From assembly GCA_027306745.1 (NCBI GenBank), contig DAHUZD010000223.1:1-9055 (forward strand): a stretch of DNA of 9,055 bases, written 5' to 3'. The stretch comes from Acidobacteriaceae bacterium (GTDB taxonomy: Bacteria > Acidobacteriota > Terriglobia > Terriglobales > Acidobacteriaceae). The translations under genes were made by a program, and so were the position numbers. Below the pieces are notes generated by a model that saw nothing but the letters and a program-made list of their open reading frames with translations, was not told the origin of the DNA and did no database searches. Below are positions 5,972 to 9,055 of the stretch, one piece after another (position 1 is the stretch's first letter; each line of letters begins with the position of its first letter).

Positions 5972-7531
5972 CTACTTGGCCGCCTCGGCCTGTTGGCGCA
6001 GCGCGTGCGTCACCACGCGCCACATCTCCTCCCGCGGAGCCGGTTTGCCCGTCCACAGTTGGAATTGCTCCGCTCCTTGCTGCACAAACATCTCCGCGCC
6101 GGGAATCACCGGGATGCCCTTCTTGCGCGCCATTTGCAGCAACGGCGTCTCAATCGGGTTGTAGACCAAATCAAATACCAGCCGGGCATTCAATTCCTTT
6201 TCTTCCAGAATCGTTTGCTGCTTGTTGCCGACCATGCCGACGGATGTCGCATTCACGATGATGTCAAAGCCAGTCTTGGCCACCTGATCCCGCCGGATGG
6301 TCTTGGCCCCGGCCTCGCGTGCCAGCTTTTGCGCCGTCTGCGGCGTCCGGTTCAGAATGGTCACCTCAGCGCCCTTGTCGCACAGTCCAAAGACGGCCGC
6401 CCGCGCCGCTCCGCCTGCGCCCAGCACCAGCACCTTGGCCTTGCGCAGCGGCATCCGCTGCTCCAGCGGACGCACCACAACCTGCACATCCGTGTTGTAG
6501 CCGATCAACTTGCCATCCTGTGAGCGCACCACGGTGTTGCACGCGCCAATCTTTTCTGACAGCGCCTCCGTCCGGTCCAGGTGATCCATAATCTCCTGCT
6601 TCAGCGGCATCGTCACCGCCAGCCCATGCACGGGAACCTTGTGCACCAGCAGCAGCAGGTCTTTGATCTTGGCCGTTTGCAGCGCCAAAAAAACCGCACT
6701 TACCGTCTCACGCCGGAAGGCCGTGTTCATCATGATGGGAGACAGCGAATGCCGGATGGGATTGCCCGCCACACCATAGACGCGCGTGCCCGCCTCCACC
6801 TGGTCCAGCCGATACGTCTCCAGCAGGGTTCGCGCCGCGATCTGTCCCGGCCCAGTTTCCTCGCCCACCGTCGCCGCGGCAAAGGTGAACAGGCTGCCGG
6901 CGCGCACGCCCAGCACCCGGCTGATCAGGCCAAAGTCGCCCATGCAGATGCCCACCACGCGCGCCTCATCTCGCTTCTCTTCCAAAAAGCGCATGATCGT
7001 CACGTTGTCGGCCAGGCACTTGGCCGTTGGCACAATCTTGATGATCTCCGGCGCAAAGGGCCGGATGCGATCGTAGATTGATTCCAGATCTTTCGTCGCG
7101 GCAAAGTCGTGGTACGAGATCAACAGCGCCGCGCCGCACTCGCGGAACTTTTTGACGCCCGCCGCCTTGACCGACTCGGCCGTCTGCAACTCCAGGTCCA
7201 CGATCTGGCATCCAGCCGCAGCGGCCTTCGTCAACACTTCTAATTCAGAGGCGATCGTGCCCTTGAACTTGCCGCCGTTGGCCGCGCGCCGACAGGTGGC
7301 GATGGCCGTCGCCTCGCGGTGGTCATGCAAAAACTGCTTCAGCTTTGGAATCGCCAGCAGCGGTTTGTCCAGGTAATCCAGCCGGAACTCCAAAAACGTG
7401 TTTTCGCGCACAGCGGACTCGGCGCGCTCAATCATCTCCTGCGCTGTCTCACCGATGATGGCGACGCAAATCCGGCTCAGGCGGGATTGCAGATACTGCA
7501 TGGGATAAAGGGTCGTACTTGCACTTTTCAT
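5972..7531 (-). CDS. aroDE: Bifunctional type I 3-dehydroquinate dehydratase / shikimate dehydrogenase
   Basis: The 519-residue fusion catalyses two consecutive steps of the shikimate pathway: 3-dehydroquinate to 3-dehydroshikimate, then NADPH-dependent reduction to shikimate. The N-terminal AroD half (about 18-240) has EFRLD (48-52), TCR (79-81), the catalytic SYHDF histidine (H141), the Schiff-base lysine in EIIKI (K165) and GPGQIAA near 227-233. The C-terminal AroE half (about 250-510) has GNPIRHSLSP (256-265), the catalytic VTMPLK lysine (K311), GYNTD (344-348), the nucleotide loop GAGGAARAA (371-379), NRT (394-396), NATSVGM (427-433) and the C-terminal QQGAEQFQLW. All catalytic residues are present. 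After YNTD a valine replaces the commonly seen glycine. ATG 7529-7531 is chosen with only a weak AGAGAAGA upstream. An in-frame GTG at 7643-7645 would add 38 charged residues without homology, and ATG 7499-7501 is also possible. This fusion order resembles that of plants, chlamydiae and some other bacteria. Confidence 0.95.
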   Translation of the reverse strand: MKSASTTLYPMQYLQSRLSRICVAIIGETAQEMIERAESAVRENTFLEFRLDYLDKPLLAIPKLKQFLHDHREATAIATCRRAANGGKFKGTIASELEVLTKAAAAGCQIVDLELQTAESVKAAGVKKFRECGAALLISYHDFAATKDLESIYDRIRPFAPEIIKIVPTAKCLADNVTIMRFLEEKRDEARVVGICMGDFGLISRVLGVRAGSLFTFAAATVGEETGPGQIAARTLLETYRLDQVEAGTRVYGVAGNPIRHSLSPIMMNTAFRRETVSAVFLALQTAKIKDLLLLVHKVPVHGLAVTMPLKQEIMDHLDRTEALSEKIGACNTVVRSQDGKLIGYNTDVQVVVRPLEQRMPLRKAKVLVLGAGGAARAAVFGLCDKGAEVTILNRTPQTAQKLAREAGAKTIRRDQVAKTGFDIIVNATSVGMVGNKQQTILEEKELNARLVFDLVYNPIETPLLQMARKKGIPVIPGAEMFVQQGAEQFQLWTGKPAPREEMWRVVTHALRQQAEAAK

Positions 7532-7662
7532 GGCTTCCGTTTCTTCTCTTGGCCGCAATTGCGGATCGTACTCCGGCGTTTCCTGCCGATGCAACCACTT
7601 TCGTATGAATTTCTTAGCATATCGGAGATTTTCCCCTGCCTGCACACTTTCCGGTGCAAAAC

Positions 7663-7678
7663 CAAAGAAATTTCTTTG
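7663..7678. promoter_or_regulatory. 16-base perfect palindrome, candidate operator
   Basis: The sequence caaagaaatttctttg is its own reverse complement. It is AT-rich in a GC-rich setting and lies between divergent genes, 132 bases from the aroDE ATG and about 155-170 from the peptidase start. That is a fitting place for a dimeric repressor or activator. No regulator is encoded in the window and the motif does not match a site I recognise, so function is inference. Confidence 0.35.
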
Positions 7679-7816
7679 CGTTGGATGCTGCCAACTCCCC
7701 GGAAGAAGCCAGCCCGCACCCGGGCCGGTCCATCCAGCGGCCCGCTCCAGTGGTATTCTGGGCCTGTCTGGGCACGGCCAGCCACGCTGCGCTCCATTGG
7801 CAACGTCTTTCCATCC

Positions 7817-7822
7817 AAGGAG
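7817..7822 (+). promoter_or_regulatory. Strong ribosome binding site that decides the peptidase start
   Basis: AAGGAG abuts an ATG at 7823 with no spacing, too close for initiation. It lies nine bases before the in-frame ATG at 7832, which is near-ideal. The second ATG is therefore the likelier start. Confidence 0.75.
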
Positions 7823-7831
7823 ATGCGCCTC

Positions 7832-9055
7832 ATGTTCGTTCCTCGTTTCCCCGGGGCTTCCTGGTTCGGTCTGCTGGGCATGGCCGTCGTTGTGCCCGGC
7901 TCAATCGCCGGAGCCGCCCAACCCCCCGCCCAGACGCCTGCCCAAGCTCCAGCCCAGCTCCCGGCCGCTCAGCCCGTCACATCGCCAGCCCAACCGTCGG
8001 CCAGCGCCGCTGACCCACTCCACGCCTGGGCCAACCTGCGCACGCCAGAGCAGTTGCAGGCCTGGGTGCGGGGGCATTTGCAGGCTCAACAGTCCGCCAT
8101 CGCCACGCTGCTGGCCAACCCCGCCGCGCCAACCATTGAGAACACACTTGTGCCCTACGACCGTGCCCTGGCGGAGTTGAATCTGGCCAGCTCCGAAACC
8201 GGCCTGCTCTACTCCGTTGCGCCGCAAAAGGAGATGCGCGATGCTGCCGAGTCCCTGGTGCAATCCATCACCGAGGCCAGCGTGGCCCTCTCGCTCAACC
8301 AGCCTGTCTACCGCGCACTGTCTGCCATCGACGCCACCCACGCCGATGCTGCTACGCAGTACTATCTGCGCCGCACCTTGCTGGAGTACCGCTTGGCCGG
8401 TGTGGACAAGGACGATGCCACGCGCGCGCGCATCCAAAAATTGCAGGAAAAGATAACGCAGCTCAGCCTGATCTTTGGACGTAACGTGCAGGAACATGTC
8501 AACACGGTCACCGCCACGCCCGATGAACTCGCCGGCCTGCCCACGGATTTTCTCGCCCGTCATCATCCCGCTGCCGATGGTTCGCTCCAGCTCACCACCG
8601 ACTACACCGACTACATGCCCGTGCTCACCTTTGCTCAAAGTGCCGCCTTGCGCGAGCGCATGTATCTGGCCTACAACACGCGCGCCTATCCGGCCAACCG
8701 TGCCGTACTGCTTGATCTGCTGGGCACGCGGCAGGAGCTGGCCCAGACCCTCGGCTTCGCTACTTGGGCCGATCTAGCCACCGCCGATCAGATGATTGGC
8801 TCCGCTGCTGGCGTTCGCACCTTTCTCGCCGAACTCGACCGCGCCTCGCAACCCGGCGCAGCCAGGGAATATGCGCTCGTGCTCGACTTTGCGCGCCAGC
8901 ATCAGCCCGGCCTGGACGCCATCCCCGCCGATAGCGTCACCTACTGGTATGAGCAGTACCGCACGCTGGCCTTTCACTTTGACTCGCAATCCGTCCGGCC
9001 CTACTTCCCTTACGATCGCGTCCAGCAGGGCGTGCTCGACACCGCTGCCCGTCTC
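7832..9055 (+). CDS. Secreted M3-family oligopeptidase (3' truncated)
   Basis: The frame runs without a stop from ATG 7832 to the right edge, 408 codons. The in-frame ATG at 7823 is less likely because it touches the Shine-Dalgarno. The N-terminus MFVPRFPGASWFGLLGMAVV continues to a likely cleavage site near SIAGAA. A linker rich in P, A and Q with PAQ repeats follows to about residue 60. The helical body then matches the N-terminal half of thimet-oligopeptidase/Dcp-type M3 peptidases: TIENTLVPYDRAL, YLRRTLLEYRLAGV, KLQEKITQLSLIFGRNV, MPVLTFAQSAALRERMYLAYNTRA, and LLGTRQELAQTLGFATWADL. These zinc enzymes cut short peptides. The HEXXH zinc site lies beyond the edge and cannot be checked. Many M3 enzymes are cytoplasmic, so the export signal is worth noting. 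With the S9 peptidase it suggests peptide use outside the cytoplasm. Confidence 0.9.
   Translation, partial: MFVPRFPGASWFGLLGMAVVVPGSIAGAAQPPAQTPAQAPAQLPAAQPVTSPAQPSASAADPLHAWANLRTPEQLQAWVRGHLQAQQSAIATLLANPAAPTIENTLVPYDRALAELNLASSETGLLYSVAPQKEMRDAAESLVQSITEASVALSLNQPVYRALSAIDATHADAATQYYLRRTLLEYRLAGVDKDDATRARIQKLQEKITQLSLIFGRNVQEHVNTVTATPDELAGLPTDFLARHHPAADGSLQLTTDYTDYMPVLTFAQSAALRERMYLAYNTRAYPANRAVLLDLLGTRQELAQTLGFATWADLATADQMIGSAAGVRTFLAELDRASQPGAAREYALVLDFARQHQPGLDAIPADSVTYWYEQYRTLAFHFDSQSVRPYFPYDRVQQGVLDTAARL

Larger units (their letters stand above)
7532..7831. promoter_or_regulatory. Divergent intergenic region between aroDE and the M3 peptidase
   Basis: About 290-300 bases separate two genes that are read away from each other, so both promoters should lie here. 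The AT-rich stretch around 7595-7680 is the likeliest place, but no -35/-10 pair on either strand is good enough to call. A 16-base perfect palindrome lies at 7663-7678. The minus-strand frame of aroDE stays open to 7645, so part of the gap could be coding if the GTG start is used. Confidence 0.5.

Noticed and set aside
5444..6523. Plus-strand open frame of 359 codons across the membrane-protein gene and the 3' half of aroDE
   Set aside because: It spans two real minus-strand genes and the gap between them. The product is cysteine- and arginine-rich without motifs.
7916..8015. Short direct repeats (gcccag-type) that could suggest a CRISPR or tandem array
   Set aside because: They are irregular codon-level repeats encoding the P/A/Q-rich linker of the M3 peptidase, with no constant spacers.
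7530..8180. Plus-strand frame of 216 codons covering the divergent gap and the peptidase start
   Set aside because: It is out of frame with the M3 peptidase, which has the Shine-Dalgarno, a signal peptide and family motifs. The product is a proline/serine-rich shadow.
7901..8638. Minus-strand open frame of 245 codons opposite the M3 peptidase
   Set aside because: It is antisense to a recognised protease. The glycine-rich end is just the complement of the PAQ linker.

Overview
The window looks like a piece of a high-GC bacterial chromosome, most likely from an acidobacterium (Acidobacteriota, Terriglobia-like). The grounds are a fused AroD-AroE enzyme, a secreted DPP-IV-type peptidase next to a secreted M3 peptidase, and intergenic repeats of the 'gtcattctgag...gaagaatcc' and 'gggtgcccca...tgggatc' kinds, which I associate with that phylum. 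This assignment is inference. The window is mostly conserved chromosomal genes. No phage, transposase, CRISPR, tRNA or rRNA was seen.

Layout. Bases 1-1230 (+) hold the 3' end of prfA (release factor 1) and the complete prmC, which methylates release factors. Bases 1231-1587 form a convergent gap packed with hairpins and degenerate palindromic repeats. Bases 1588-7531 are all on the minus strand. In transcription order they carry a bifunctional 3-dehydroquinase/shikimate dehydrogenase (aroDE), a 130-residue coiled-coil protein with one C-terminal membrane segment, an orphan GvpL/GvpF-family protein closed by a strong intrinsic terminator, a small GIY-YIG nuclease-like protein in noticeably AT-richer DNA, and a secreted dipeptidyl-peptidase-IV-like S9 enzyme. 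A divergent regulatory gap (7532-7831) with a 16-bp perfect palindrome separates aroDE from a plus-strand, signal-peptide-bearing M3 oligopeptidase. That gene runs off the right edge before its zinc site.

How the genes fit together. prfA-prmC is a translation-termination pair. aroDE makes shikimate for aromatic amino acids. The two exported peptidases suggest breakdown of peptides outside the cytoplasm. The least ordinary parts are the GvpL/F gene without visible gas-vesicle partners, the I-TevI-like GIY-YIG gene behind the terminator, and the repeat cluster. I found no convincing evidence for a wholly new multi-gene system.
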